Shown: one piece after another, positions 8,525-17,531 of the stretch
How the letters are laid out: each line of letters opens with the position of its first letter
Numbering within the stretch: the first letter of the stretch is position 1
The notes under the pieces: generated by a model
Told to the model about the DNA's origin: nothing
The model's database searches: none
The model's input: the letters and a program-made list of their open reading frames with translations, nothing else
DNA from: SG8-4 sp964598225
Lineage (GTDB): Bacteria; Planctomycetota; Phycisphaerae; Sedimentisphaerales; Anaerobacaceae
Assembly: GCA_964598225.1 (NCBI GenBank)
Contig: CAZRBG010000013.1
Coordinates: 1-64,000, forward strand
DNA length: 64,000 nucleotides
Direction of reading: 5' to 3'
Program-made: the position numbers and the translations under genes

Positions 8525-9214
8525 ATGACCATTTGGAAAGGGTGGACTCCGCGCTTGATGTGGAGGAGACTTTGTGATGGAAAGGCAGAATCAATGGACC
8601 TGCGTTTGCGATGGAAATTGAAAGCTCTGCCAATATGGAACCCGGAAGAATTCCCGTTGAGGTCGGCTATTACGGCTTTAATAACGATTTCCGAACAATC
8701 GGCAACGGCAGCCGGGGCACTTGAAGCGGCCCTCGACAAGCTCTCAGACGCTGAACTCAATGAATACAGCCATCCGGGCGAAATCCCTTCTACCTCCGAA
8801 GCGATTGCATTCTGTGCAAACAAGAGTGCGCAATCATCGCAATATCAATGGCGGCAACAGGATAACTGTCTCGTGCTTCTCTCGAGAAGCAAACTTGCAG
8901 AAAGTCGTAATATGCCGGGGGTTGCCTTTGAGTTTATTATCCGAACGGGTATCTCTTCCTGGGCGGTTTACAGGGTTCCGGATCCCGGGGAAATACTCGA
9001 CTGTGCAATGTACTTCGAACGCAATGAATTGATTTCTCACTCGCAACGCCCTTCGAAATTACCGGTACTTGTTGAGCGGGAACGGCTCCGTTTCAGGCTC
9101 GCCGGGATCCGTAAAGCCATCGGCGCGGCTCTGTTGCCGTTGCCCGCTCGCAAAGACTCATCGGATCAACGCGAGAAATCCGACGAAGTGGCCGTTTCAG
9201 GCGGACTACCCTAA
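8525..9214 (+). CDS. Hypothetical protein, uncertain
   Basis: The 229-codon ORF has no recognised domain. Its middle part (GALEAALDKLSDAELNEYSH; PGVAFEFIIRTGISSWAVY; DPGEILDCAMYFERNEL) reads like a folded soluble protein and is rich in charged helices. A GGAGGAG site at 8502-8508 is 16 nt before the ATG, further than usual. A promoter-like ATTTTCCCTAA/TAATAT pair lies upstream at 8445-8484. Another short frame over 8593-8718 also reads plausibly, so a frameshift or an overlapping leader cannot be excluded. An internal ATG at 8594 is an alternative start. Confidence 0.4.
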   Translation: MTIWKGWTPRLMWRRLCDGKAESMDLRLRWKLKALPIWNPEEFPLRSAITALITISEQSATAAGALEAALDKLSDAELNEYSHPGEIPSTSEAIAFCANKSAQSSQYQWRQQDNCLVLLSRSKLAESRNMPGVAFEFIIRTGISSWAVYRVPDPGEILDCAMYFERNELISHSQRPSKLPVLVERERLRFRLAGIRKAIGAALLPLPARKDSSDQREKSDEVAVSGGLP

Positions 9215-9299
9215 AAATCTCCCAAAAAAGTGTTATGTGCAAGTTGGCCGCTGGCACTTAACTTTAAGATTTCCCTGAGTACCGTAGTAGTATTACGTG

Positions 9300-9406
9300 C
9301 TTACCTCACGGTGAGGCATGTAAGGGAAGGATGTGAGCACGGAGGCAAGCAACCTTTACCGGCCCCTGCTGCTTTTCGTCCTCCTTCCGGCAGGGGTTAT
9401 TTTTTG
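9300..9406 (+). ncRNA. Candidate small RNA or leader upstream of xylBA
   Basis: After the GATTTCCCTGA box (9268-9278), the sequence forms a CTCAC/GTGAG hairpin within a longer stem (CGTGCT...AGCACG). It ends in an intrinsic terminator at 9363-9406. Because xylB has its own promoter after the terminator, this appears to be a separate short transcript rather than an attenuator. Confidence 0.4.
9363..9406 (+). terminator. Rho-independent terminator
   Basis: CCCCTGC pairs with GCAGGGG and is followed by TTATTTTTTG. It separates the upstream short transcript from the xylBA promoter. Confidence 0.7.
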
Positions 9407-9449
9407 TCATCTATTCCTGGCCATCAAATGCGACAATCTCAAAGAAATC

Positions 9450-9477
9450 TTGTAGGAATCACCGGAATGGTTATAAT
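9450..9477 (+). promoter_or_regulatory. Sigma-70-like promoter of xylBA
   Basis: TTGTAG at 9450-9455, a 16-nt spacer and a perfect TATAAT at 9472-9477 lie 43 bp upstream of the xylB start codon. Confidence 0.65.
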
Positions 9478-9520
9478 CTGCGACAGTGATTAGGAGTCTG
9501 GACCTGAAAGGACATACGAA

Positions 9521-11017
9521 ATGGCGCTTTTATTAGGTTACGACGTTGGAAGCTCGTCTATAAAGGCAACTCTTATGGACGCCGGGACGGGAAAAATCCT
9601 CGCTTCGGCCACTTCGCCGGACAGAGAGCTTGATATTGTCGCCGCCGAGGCCGGCTGGGCCGAACAGGCGCCCTCGGTTTGGTGGAAGCATGTTGTCAAA
9701 GCTACGAAACAGATAAGCGCTCAGGCAAAGTTCGATGCCGGAGACATCGGGGCAATAGGCATCTCATACCAGATGCACGGACTTGTCGTCGTCGATGAAA
9801 ATAAAGAGGTGCTGAGACCGTCGATAATCTGGTGCGACAGCCGAGCGGTTCAGATAGGCGAAAAAGCGGCTGAGGACATCGGCACCGACAGATGTTTGAG
9901 GAGGCTGTTCAACCTGCCGGGCAACTTCACCGCGTCGAAACTCCGATGGGTTAGGGCAAATGAGCCGGAACTGTACGAAAGAATTCACAAAATTATGCTG
10001 CCCGGCGACTTCATCGCGATGAAGATGACGGGTGATATAAAGACAACCCCCTCCGGTCTCTCAGAGGGAATTATATGGGATTTCGAGAGCGACGGATTGG
10101 CTGACTTCGTGCTCGATAATTACGGCATCTCAAACGATCTAATCGCTGAGACTGTACCGACTTTTTCCGTTCAGGGTGAGCTGACCGACTCTGCCGCCGG
10201 CGAGCTGGGACTGAAGGCCGGCACTAGGATAAGCTACCGTGCAGGCGACCAGCCAAACAACGCGTTGTCGCTCAGCGTTCTCCAGCCAGGCGAGGTTGCA
10301 GTCACAGCCGGGACGTCCGGCGTGGTTTATGGAGTCAGTGACAAGAAGAACTACGATCCCAAGTCGCGAGTCAATGTATTCGTGCACGTCAATCATTCGC
10401 CGGAAGATCCGAGATACGGAGTGTTGCTGTGCCTCAATGGCACCGGCATCCTTAATAGCTGGCTAAAACACAACTTTGTGGCGGATAACGGACCTGAGTA
10501 CGCGCAGATGAATGAGTTGGCGGAACAGGTACCGGTGGGTTCGGACGGACTTGTCATCCTGCCCTACGGCAATGGAGCGGAACGGACACTGGAGAACAGG
10601 AACATCGGCGCTTCGGTGCACGGCTGGAATTTCAACATCCACAAGAAAGCCCATTTCTTACGTGCAGCCCAGGAGGGAATAGTTTTCGCCCTGAATTACG
10701 GCCTGGAGATAATGCGGGAAATGGGGATCGAGCTCAAAACAGTCAAAGCCGGCAACGCAAATATGTTCCTGAGTCCTCTTTTCGCCGAAGCCTTTGCCAC
10801 TACGACTCACGCTTCGGTGGAACTATACAACACCGATGGCTCACAGGGTGCCGCCCGCGGAGCAGGGATCGGCGCCGGAATCTATAAGAGTGCCGAAGAC
10901 GCTTTTGTCGGCCTTGAGCCCGTCAGGACCATCGAGCCAAACGAGGAAATTGCTTCCGAATATCGGCAAGCGTATGAAAAATGGAAAAACGTATTGGATA
11001 AGCAAGCGAAAGTGTAG
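9521..11017 (+). CDS. xylB: Xylulokinase
   Basis: The 498-residue protein is a FGGY-family sugar kinase that phosphorylates D-xylulose to xylulose 5-phosphate for the pentose phosphate pathway. The N-terminal ATPase motif is GYDVGSSSIKATLMDA (residues about 6-21). Substrate-side motifs are ISYQMHGLVVVD (about 84-95) and IIWCDSRAV (about 104-112). The C-terminal nucleotide-binding part contains VTAGTSGVVYGVSD and the late GSQGAARGAGIGAG motif. The start is supported by AAAGGA 8 nt upstream. xylA follows after 49 bp with its own ribosome binding site, so the pair forms a xylose operon. No xylose transporter or XylR-type regulator lies nearby. Confidence 0.95.
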   Translation: MALLLGYDVGSSSIKATLMDAGTGKILASATSPDRELDIVAAEAGWAEQAPSVWWKHVVKATKQISAQAKFDAGDIGAIGISYQMHGLVVVDENKEVLRPSIIWCDSRAVQIGEKAAEDIGTDRCLRRLFNLPGNFTASKLRWVRANEPELYERIHKIMLPGDFIAMKMTGDIKTTPSGLSEGIIWDFESDGLADFVLDNYGISNDLIAETVPTFSVQGELTDSAAGELGLKAGTRISYRAGDQPNNALSLSVLQPGEVAVTAGTSGVVYGVSDKKNYDPKSRVNVFVHVNHSPEDPRYGVLLCLNGTGILNSWLKHNFVADNGPEYAQMNELAEQVPVGSDGLVILPYGNGAERTLENRNIGASVHGWNFNIHKKAHFLRAAQEGIVFALNYGLEIMREMGIELKTVKAGNANMFLSPLFAEAFATTTHASVELYNTDGSQGAARGAGIGAGIYKSAEDAFVGLEPVRTIEPNEEIASEYRQAYEKWKNVLDKQAKV

Positions 11018-11066
11018 ACCAGGTCTGTGGTAACGAAGCTGGTAAAAGGAGAAAGGAGCGGCAAGA

Positions 11067-12377
11067 ATGGCTGAATATTTTCCCGGAGTGAAAAAAATAA
11101 AGTTCGAGGGCCCCGATTCCAGGAATCCTCTTGCGTTCAAGCATTACAATCCGGATGAGGTTGTGCTCGGCAAGACTATGGCGGAACATTTGCGTTTCGC
11201 CGTTTGCTACTGGCACACTTTCAAAAATCTCGGCGCCGACCAGTTCGGGCCGGGCACCATTATTCGCGACTATAACGACTCATCCGATCCGATGGAGGTC
11301 GCCGATATGACCCTGGATGCGGCCTTCGAGTTCTTTACCAAGCTGGGCGTCGGCTTCTGGTGTTTTCACGACAGAGACATCGCTCCCGAAGCGGATAATC
11401 TGGCCGAGACCAACAATCGCCTCGACAAGATCGTGGCCAAAGCCAGGAAACTTCAGGCCGATACCGGAATGAAATTGCTTTGGGGTACGACCAACGCCTT
11501 CTCACACCGCCGGTTCATGGCCGGTGCCGGAACTAATCCGTCGCCGGAGGTTTTCGCCTATGCAGCCAGCCAGATCAAGAAGGCCCTCGAAATCACAAAA
11601 GAGCTTGGCGGAGCGGGTTACGTCTTCTGGGGCGGCCGCGAAGGCTATGATACCCTGCTCAACACAGACATGAAACGCGAACTGGATCACCTGGCTCTGC
11701 TCTTGCAGATGGCGGTTGATTACAAAAAGAAAATCGGATTCGACGGCCAGTTCTACATTGAGCCTAAGCCGAAGGAGCCGACGAAACACCAGTATGATTT
11801 CGATGCGGGCAACTGCTACGCATTCCTGCAGAAGTACAACCTTGTCGATGACTTCAAGTTGAACATCGAGGCAAACCACGCCACCCTTGCCGGTCACGAT
11901 TTCTGCCATGAGCTGGCGTTTTGCGTGGCCAACGGCATTCTCGGCTCCGTCGACGCCAATCGAGGTGATATGCTCCTTGGCTGGGACACGGATCAGTTTC
12001 CGAACAACGTTTATGAAACCACTCTCGCGATGTACATAATTCTCAAAAGTGGCGGATTCACCACGGGAGGACTCAATTTCGACGCCCATGTCAGACGCCA
12101 GTCGATCGATCCGGGCGATCTCTTCCATGCCCACGTAGGAGCCATGGATGTTTTCGCCAGAGGACTGAAGAACGCCGCGAATATGATCGAGGACAAAACG
12201 CTCCAGAACGCTGTTGATGACCGTTACAGCGGCTGGAGCAAAGACTTAGGCTCGAAGATAGAAAACGGAAAGGCCGGCTTCGAGGAACTTGAGGCCTATA
12301 TTCTTGAACACGGCGAACCACAACTCCAAAGCGGTCGCCAGGAAATGCTTGAGAACCTCATAAACACCTATATCTAA
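11067..12377 (+). CDS. xylA: Xylose isomerase
   Basis: This 436-residue enzyme interconverts D-xylose and D-xylulose, the step before XylB. Family signatures are clear: WHTFKNLGADQFGPGT near the N-terminus, GVGFWCFHDRDIAPE with the catalytic histidine (about residues 92-106), YVFWGGREGYDTLLNTD (about 188-204), and the metal-site segments FYIEPKPKEPTKHQYDFD, LNIEANHATLAGHDF and GSVDANRGD. The length and the GGREGYDTL form are typical of the longer class II isomerases. An AGGAG-containing site precedes the ATG. It is the second gene of the xylBA operon. Confidence 0.98.
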   Translation: MAEYFPGVKKIKFEGPDSRNPLAFKHYNPDEVVLGKTMAEHLRFAVCYWHTFKNLGADQFGPGTIIRDYNDSSDPMEVADMTLDAAFEFFTKLGVGFWCFHDRDIAPEADNLAETNNRLDKIVAKARKLQADTGMKLLWGTTNAFSHRRFMAGAGTNPSPEVFAYAASQIKKALEITKELGGAGYVFWGGREGYDTLLNTDMKRELDHLALLLQMAVDYKKKIGFDGQFYIEPKPKEPTKHQYDFDAGNCYAFLQKYNLVDDFKLNIEANHATLAGHDFCHELAFCVANGILGSVDANRGDMLLGWDTDQFPNNVYETTLAMYIILKSGGFTTGGLNFDAHVRRQSIDPGDLFHAHVGAMDVFARGLKNAANMIEDKTLQNAVDDRYSGWSKDLGSKIENGKAGFEELEAYILEHGEPQLQSGRQEMLENLINTYI

Positions 12378-12731
12378 GCGAATCCAAAAATAACGCTTTT
12401 TCTGGTATATGAGCCGGGGGGAAACACTGAGTTGTTTACGGTGTGCTCCGATCCTGTGTAAGTTGGGCAAAAAACGCGCCATCTAACACACAATCTGGCT
12501 GTTCCGATAATTTCAAGCTTCCGGGACTTGCCACGATTAGTCTGCTTTGCTGGTTCCTGTGCTTTGTTTTCGTCCGGGTAATCACCAGATTTTCGCTTCC
12601 AAGCGGACATTTGAATTCTCACAACTCCCGAACTATGATCGTGTCATAGTAGCCGCAACCAGACCAGACCTCACCAGTTTATACGTCATCGGGCAGGTTT
12701 TGGGGTTTTACGTCCTTTTTAAATATTTCCC
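12378..12731. other. Intergenic region after xylA
   Basis: No convincing gene, terminator with T-tract or repeat is seen here. The acyltransferase frame is open back to 12547 but lacks a start with a ribosome binding site upstream of 12799. Confidence 0.4.
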
Positions 12732-12760
12732 TTGCTGCATTTTGGATAATGTGGTATACT
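12732..12760 (+). promoter_or_regulatory. Sigma-70-like promoter of the acyltransferase gene
   Basis: TTGCTG at 12732-12737, a 17-nt spacer and TATACT at 12755-12760 lie 38 bp upstream of the chosen ATG. This also argues against the longer upstream reading of the ORF. Confidence 0.55.
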
Positions 12761-12798
12761 TAGGGAAACTTGGACATATAGGTGAAAGAAAACTCAGG

Positions 12799-13479
12799 AT
12801 GAAGATGGTGAGGCGCATATTTTTGCCGGCCATCGACTACGCCAGTGGCTCTTATGCTGTTGTCGAGTCGATTGGGGGGCTCGGTCGCGATGTGGCGAAG
12901 GCTCTGTATTTAGCCGCGCTACAACTGTATACACGGGTTTTCTGCGTCGAAAGGCAAATACCATCAGCGATCAGCCTGGGCGCGAGACTGGATGTTGTGC
13001 CGCGAACACCGAACCATGAGCGACATCGATTAACACTGGGAAAGCACTCACTAATCGAAACTAACAGCGTGGTTTGCACCTGGCACGGAGACGTTAGGCT
13101 GCAAAACGGAGCTATTATCGGCATCGGCAGTATCGTAATAGGCCCTGTACGATTTGGTGAAAACGCCGCGTGTTCACAGCATTGCTTTATCGGCGGCCAA
13201 TCCCACCACTACGAAGACATAACGAAGAATTTTCTCAGGCAGGGTTTCGAGACGAAAGAGGTTGTTATTCAACACGACGTTTGGATTGGCTCGAACGCTG
13301 TTGTACTGTGCGGGGTCAAAATAGGCAACAATTCCGTCATCGGCGGCGGTTCGGTAGTAGCCGAAGACGTTCCCCCGTATTGCGTCGCTGTCGGAAATCC
13401 GGCCAAAGTAATCAAGAAGTACGATTTCAAAACAGGGCAGTGGGTCCGGGTCAAAGGTATAGTTCCCGCCGAATCCTGA
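12799..13479 (+). CDS. Left-handed beta-helix acyltransferase (WbbJ/maltose O-acetyltransferase type)
   Basis: The 226-residue product has hexapeptide repeats from about residue 70 onward (LQNGAIIGIGSIVIGPVRFG, VVIQHDVWIGSNAVVLCGVK, IGNNSVIGGGSVVAEDVPP). It ends with the conserved VGNPAKVIKKYD of sugar O-acetyltransferases. These enzymes move an acetyl group from acetyl-CoA to a sugar, often in surface polysaccharides. The histidines in QSHHYEDI are in the position of catalytic or substrate-binding histidines. I chose the ATG at 12799 because it follows a good promoter and begins the folded part. The acceptor is not predictable. Confidence 0.88.
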   Translation: MKMVRRIFLPAIDYASGSYAVVESIGGLGRDVAKALYLAALQLYTRVFCVERQIPSAISLGARLDVVPRTPNHERHRLTLGKHSLIETNSVVCTWHGDVRLQNGAIIGIGSIVIGPVRFGENAACSQHCFIGGQSHHYEDITKNFLRQGFETKEVVIQHDVWIGSNAVVLCGVKIGNNSVIGGGSVVAEDVPPYCVAVGNPAKVIKKYDFKTGQWVRVKGIVPAES

Positions 13480-13507
13480 TCCTAAATACCAGCATCTGCC
13501 GTACAGA

Positions 13508-14557
13508 TTATCCTGTTATCAACATAGCATCCCCGTAGGAATAGAAGCGATATCTTTTCTCGATAGCGTGTTTATAAGCGGTCAAAGTGTTTTCCAGTCC
13601 GGCAAAGGCCGCTACCAATGCTAATAACGTCGATTTCGGCAGATGCAAGTTCGTTATCATGGCGTCGGTAATTTTGAACTTGTAGCCCGGCTTGATAAAC
13701 AAATCGGTGGTGCCTCTAACAGCCTTGAAATTACCATCTGCGAGGGTCTCAAGCACCCGTGTAGAAGTCGTGCCGACGGGGATAATCCGGTCTGCTTCAA
13801 TCAGTGCACGGTTAAGTATCGCGGCGTTTTTGGCATCGACGCTATATCGCTCGGTGTGAATCCGGTGATCGTCGAGATTATCAGCGGTTAGAGGCTTGAA
13901 AGTTCCCGCTCCGACATGCAGCGTTACAAAGGCAAAGCAAACCCCGGCTTGCTCGAGCTTCTCGATCAGCGATTCTGTAAAATGCAATCCTGCTGTCGGC
14001 GCGGCGACAGCTCCGGCCTTCTGTGCGTAAACAGTCTGGTAACTCAGCAAATCTTCGGCAGCCAATTCCGGATCATTTTGTCGCTTGATGTATGGAGGCA
14101 GCGGCGCAGAACCAATTATTTCAAGAACCGCACGGGCGTCGGTATCAACGGCCGGTTTGATTCTGCATTCTCCCGACTCGGCCTTTTCAAGCAGCGCGGC
14201 AGTGCAAAAATCGCCTTTTTGCCTGTCCTCAATACAGATTTCTTCCCCGGCTCGGACTTTACGAGCACCCTTCAGGTACACGGTCCAGACCCCGTCGGAG
14301 CTTTGCTCAAGAAACAGACCTTCGAGCTTTGCTCCGGTTAGGCGACGTGCGAAGAATCGGGCCGGGATTACTTTCGTGTCGTTGAGCACGAGACAATCGC
14401 CCGGGAAAAGAAAGTCACCGAGTTTCCGAAAATGACTGTCGCAAATCTCACCTGAGAAGCGATTCAACACAAGAAGCCGCGAATCGCCCCGTACCGGCAA
14501 CGGTCTCTGAGCTATCAACTCGGCAGGAAGTTCATAATTGAGTTTATCTGTCTTCAT
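13508..14557 (-). CDS. queA: S-adenosylmethionine:tRNA ribosyltransferase-isomerase
   Basis: This 349-residue protein carries out the step of queuosine synthesis in which the ribosyl group of SAM is moved to preQ1 in tRNA, giving epoxyqueuosine. Typical motifs are YELPAELIAQRPLPVRGDSR at the N-terminus, LVLNDTKVIPARF, AGAVAAPTAGLHFTE, VTLHVGAGTFKP and the late NLHLPKSTLLALVAAFAG. Length is normal. It is divergent from gltX, with about 400 bp between them. Confidence 0.97.
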   Translation of the reverse strand: MKTDKLNYELPAELIAQRPLPVRGDSRLLVLNRFSGEICDSHFRKLGDFLFPGDCLVLNDTKVIPARFFARRLTGAKLEGLFLEQSSDGVWTVYLKGARKVRAGEEICIEDRQKGDFCTAALLEKAESGECRIKPAVDTDARAVLEIIGSAPLPPYIKRQNDPELAAEDLLSYQTVYAQKAGAVAAPTAGLHFTESLIEKLEQAGVCFAFVTLHVGAGTFKPLTADNLDDHRIHTERYSVDAKNAAILNRALIEADRIIPVGTTSTRVLETLADGNFKAVRGTTDLFIKPGYKFKITDAMITNLHLPKSTLLALVAAFAGLENTLTAYKHAIEKRYRFYSYGDAMLITG

Positions 14558-14889
14558 GTCAAGACATTATCAGACCCGCCGTAAAATGACAAAAATAATT
14601 TCATGGAATTTCAGAGGCAGGTTTAACTTGGATTTCACGGAGGATCATCTCAGGCGGCTAAGCGTCGACAGTCTCCGACACATCCTTTTGGCCGCCGTAT
14701 GGGACGGGGGCCGGAATTATTGATTTGACAACGAAGCGATTATCAGCATCGGCAATGAGCGCCTAAGGTACAAATTGTCACCCTTTTCACCTTAATGGAC
14801 GACTCGCTAAAGCCCCGTTACTCTGATTTCCGTCGTAAATAGCCGGGAAATAGCCGGATACAATTTTGGCTGTCGGGCCGTTCTGAGTC
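14558..14889. other. Divergent intergenic region queA/gltX
   Basis: No gene is supported. The small ORF overlapping the queA start has no ribosome binding site. The gltX promoter lies at the right end. Confidence 0.4.
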
Positions 14890-14918
14890 TTGACAACATG
14901 CTTCATCAGCCTTATTTT
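14890..14918 (+). promoter_or_regulatory. Sigma-70-like promoter of the gltX-recA-alaS operon
   Basis: A consensus TTGACA (14890-14895), a 17-nt spacer and TATTTT (14913-14918) lie 47 bp upstream of gltX. No LexA-type operator is evident either here or before recA. Confidence 0.65.
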
Positions 14919-14964
14919 ATGTGTTTTCTCTTTTCTTCCGCTCTGATATTAGGGCCTTTGGATT

Positions 14965-16608
14965 ATGCCGGACAAGATTGTAACACGTTTTGCACCATCA
15001 CCAACGGGCTATTTGCACGTGGGCGGGGCAAGGACCGCCCTTTTTAACTGGCTGTGGGCCCGGCACACGGGCGGGGTGTTCATACTTCGCATCGAGGACA
15101 CGGACCAGAAACGCAATACGCCGACAGCCGCAAAGCAGGTTATGGATGACCTGAAATGGCTCGGAATCGAATGGGACGAGGGGCCCGAGGTCGGCGGGGA
15201 CCGTGGGCCGTATCTCCAGTCGCAGCGGAGAGATATATACGACAGGTACACAAAGCAGCTAATTGAACAAGGGCGGGCTTATTACTGCTTCGATACGCCG
15301 GAAGAGTTGGACGCCCTCCGGAAAAATTCTGAGGGTTTCACATATACGCGACCAGCAGAGTTTCCCGGCGCCGAAGATGCCGAGAAGGCCCGTGCGGCGG
15401 GTCGGCCGGTAACTGTCCGTTTCGCCGTTCCAAACCAAACCCTGGCGGTGCAAGATGTAGTACGCGGTGTGATCAGCTTTACAGCCGGTGAGATCGGCGA
15501 TTTCATAATTCAAAAAAGCGACGGTTTTCCGACGTACAATTTCGCCTGCGTCGTGGATGATTACCTGATGAAGGTCACGCACGTGATTCGCGGCCAGGAG
15601 CACCTTAACAATACGCCGGGCCAACAGGCGCTGTGGCAGGCGTTGTTTCCGCAAGCGCAGTTGCCCAAATACGCTCACATGTCCGTTACGGTCAGCGATA
15701 CCGGCGGCAAGCTCTCAAAACGCGAACGTCCCGAGGCCCTTCGCACGGCCGTAAGAGCCAGACAGGATGCCGACCTCGATGCGCTAGCCGAAGCGGGCGG
15801 CATAACGCGCGAGCAGCTTGATTCTTTCATCAAGGGCAAGACCACGCCGGATATGCCGATAGTCGATGCAATGGCTCAGCATCTCGGCGTGCACCTGCCG
15901 GAGATCAACATCGTCGATTTCTTCAAGAGCGGCTATTTGCCCGAGGCGATGGTGAATTTCCTGGCCCTTTTGGGCTGGAATCCGGGCGACAATCGCGAGA
16001 TCATGGCGCTCGACGAATTAATAGAAGCATTTGATATCGCTCGGCTGACAAAATCCAACAGCCTGTTCGACCGACAAAAACTCATCGCCTTTAACACCGA
16101 GCATATCCGCATGACGGCCGAGCCCAGGCGGCTTCAGCACTTCAGGGAGTATCTAAAACAAGTCAAATCACCTGTCGCTAGCGCCGATGACCAAAGTCTT
16201 TTAAGAATCCTCAAACTTTGCGAAGGTGCACGCACACTGGCCGATATCGAACGCAAGTGCAGGTTCCTGTACATAGAGAACGACGAGATCGAATATGATA
16301 AAAAGGCTGTTAGGAAAGTGCTGCTAAAGAGCGACGGCCTGGGCGTTTTGGCAATCGTTCGCGACAGACTGGCCGCAATGGATGAACTTACAGAAAAGAG
16401 CATTGAAAATATGCTCCGTTCGCTGGCTGAGGAAAAGCAGGTTGGCCTGGGCAAAGTCGCCCAGCCTTTGCGGGTGGCTATTTGCGGGACCACAGTGAGC
16501 CTGCCGATCTTCGATTCGATCCAAATGCTGGGGAAGGAGAACTCTCTCACAAGAATAGACAATACACTGAGAAAATTCAAAACGCACGTTCATGGGGAGC
16601 AAGAATAG
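14965..16608 (+). CDS. gltX: Glutamyl-tRNA synthetase
   Basis: This class I synthetase of 547 residues charges tRNA-Glu with glutamate. The HIGH-type motif is APSPTGYLHVGGARTALFNW (residues about 10-29). The KMSKS-type motif is GGKLSKRE (about 247-254). The usual RIEDTDQ and HVIRGQEHL elements are also present. About 55-60 extra residues lie between KLSKRE and the conserved SGYLPEAMVNFLALLGWNPGD, where most family members have only about a dozen, so the connection to the anticodon-binding part carries an insertion. It starts an operon with a pfkB-like kinase 2 bp downstream. Confidence 0.97.
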   Translation: MPDKIVTRFAPSPTGYLHVGGARTALFNWLWARHTGGVFILRIEDTDQKRNTPTAAKQVMDDLKWLGIEWDEGPEVGGDRGPYLQSQRRDIYDRYTKQLIEQGRAYYCFDTPEELDALRKNSEGFTYTRPAEFPGAEDAEKARAAGRPVTVRFAVPNQTLAVQDVVRGVISFTAGEIGDFIIQKSDGFPTYNFACVVDDYLMKVTHVIRGQEHLNNTPGQQALWQALFPQAQLPKYAHMSVTVSDTGGKLSKRERPEALRTAVRARQDADLDALAEAGGITREQLDSFIKGKTTPDMPIVDAMAQHLGVHLPEINIVDFFKSGYLPEAMVNFLALLGWNPGDNREIMALDELIEAFDIARLTKSNSLFDRQKLIAFNTEHIRMTAEPRRLQHFREYLKQVKSPVASADDQSLLRILKLCEGARTLADIERKCRFLYIENDEIEYDKKAVRKVLLKSDGLGVLAIVRDRLAAMDELTEKSIENMLRSLAEEKQVGLGKVAQPLRVAICGTTVSLPIFDSIQMLGKENSLTRIDNTLRKFKTHVHGEQE

Positions 16609-16610
16609 AT

Positions 16611-17516
16611 ATGTCGCTACTTGTAACAGGCTCAATAGGAATCGACACGGTCAGAACACCTTACGGTGAAAGCACAGACTGCCTGGGAGGTTCGGCGGTT
16701 TATTTCAGCATGGCGGCAAGTCTCTTTTCGCCGGTTCGCTTCATAGGCGTTATCGGCTCGGACTGCCCGTTCGACCTTGCGGAGGTCTTCGCAGACAAAG
16801 ATGTCGATTTGACCGGTCTGGAAGTTAGAGAAAACAGCAAGACCTTCCGCTGGACCGGGACTTACAGCGACAATCTGGACGACAGAACGACCGACTACGT
16901 GGAGCTCAACGTTCTGGCGGAAGCGCCGCCGAAGGTGCCCGAGGCTTTCAAGGACAGCAAATTTCTCTTTTTGGCAAACACGGCGCCGGCGCTTCAATAT
17001 GAGCTGCTCGAACAAGTCGACGATCCGGTCTTCGTAGCGGCCGATACAATGGACCTCTGGATCAGGGAACATAAGAGCGACCTGGAGACCCTGCTGAAGA
17101 AAATCAGCTGCCTGGTAATCAATGAGGACGAAGCAAAGATGCTGGCCGACGATCATAATCTGGCCAGAGCGGCCAAGAAGATGTTGTACATGGGCCCAAA
17201 CGTCGTGGTAGTCAAGAAGGGCGAATCAGGCTCGATGATATGTACGATAGGCGGCGAGACGTTTCTTTTGCCGGCGTACCCGGCGGTAGATGTAAGGGAC
17301 CCGACCGGAGCGGGCGATTGTTTTGCGGGCGGTTTCATGGGCTACCTGGCAAATCGCGGCAATGTCGACTTTGCAGCGTTGAAAACTGCAGTTGCCTATG
17401 GCACCGTGGTCTCTTCCTTTTCGATCGCGGATTTCTCCCTCAGCGGGCTGACTCTAACGAAGAAGCGCAGCGTGGACAAAAGGTTGGAAATACTGCGAAA
17501 AATGACACAGTTTTAA
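16611..17516 (+). CDS. PfkB-family carbohydrate kinase
   Basis: The 301-residue protein has the ribokinase/PfkB fold. An N-terminal CLGGSAVYFSMAASLF segment corresponds to the GG(N/S)A signature. The C-terminal ATP/catalytic signature is VRDPTGAGDCFAGGFMGYLA (about residues 226-245), with the catalytic Asp in GAGD. The start at 16611 is preferred because it directly follows the gltX stop and begins the family fold; the frame is open further upstream inside gltX. The substrate could be a nucleoside or a sugar and is not deducible. It is co-transcribed with gltX and thpR. Confidence 0.9.
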   Translation: MSLLVTGSIGIDTVRTPYGESTDCLGGSAVYFSMAASLFSPVRFIGVIGSDCPFDLAEVFADKDVDLTGLEVRENSKTFRWTGTYSDNLDDRTTDYVELNVLAEAPPKVPEAFKDSKFLFLANTAPALQYELLEQVDDPVFVAADTMDLWIREHKSDLETLLKKISCLVINEDEAKMLADDHNLARAAKKMLYMGPNVVVVKKGESGSMICTIGGETFLLPAYPAVDVRDPTGAGDCFAGGFMGYLANRGNVDFAALKTAVAYGTVVSSFSIADFSLSGLTLTKKRSVDKRLEILRKMTQF

Positions 17517-17531
17517 TGGCTTGAATTTGCA

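Noticed and set aside
9251..9266. TGGCAC with a downstream TTTAA, sigma-54-like promoter before xylB
   Set aside because: The -12 GC dinucleotide required for sigma-54 is absent, and xylB has a good TTGTAG/TATAAT promoter closer to its start.
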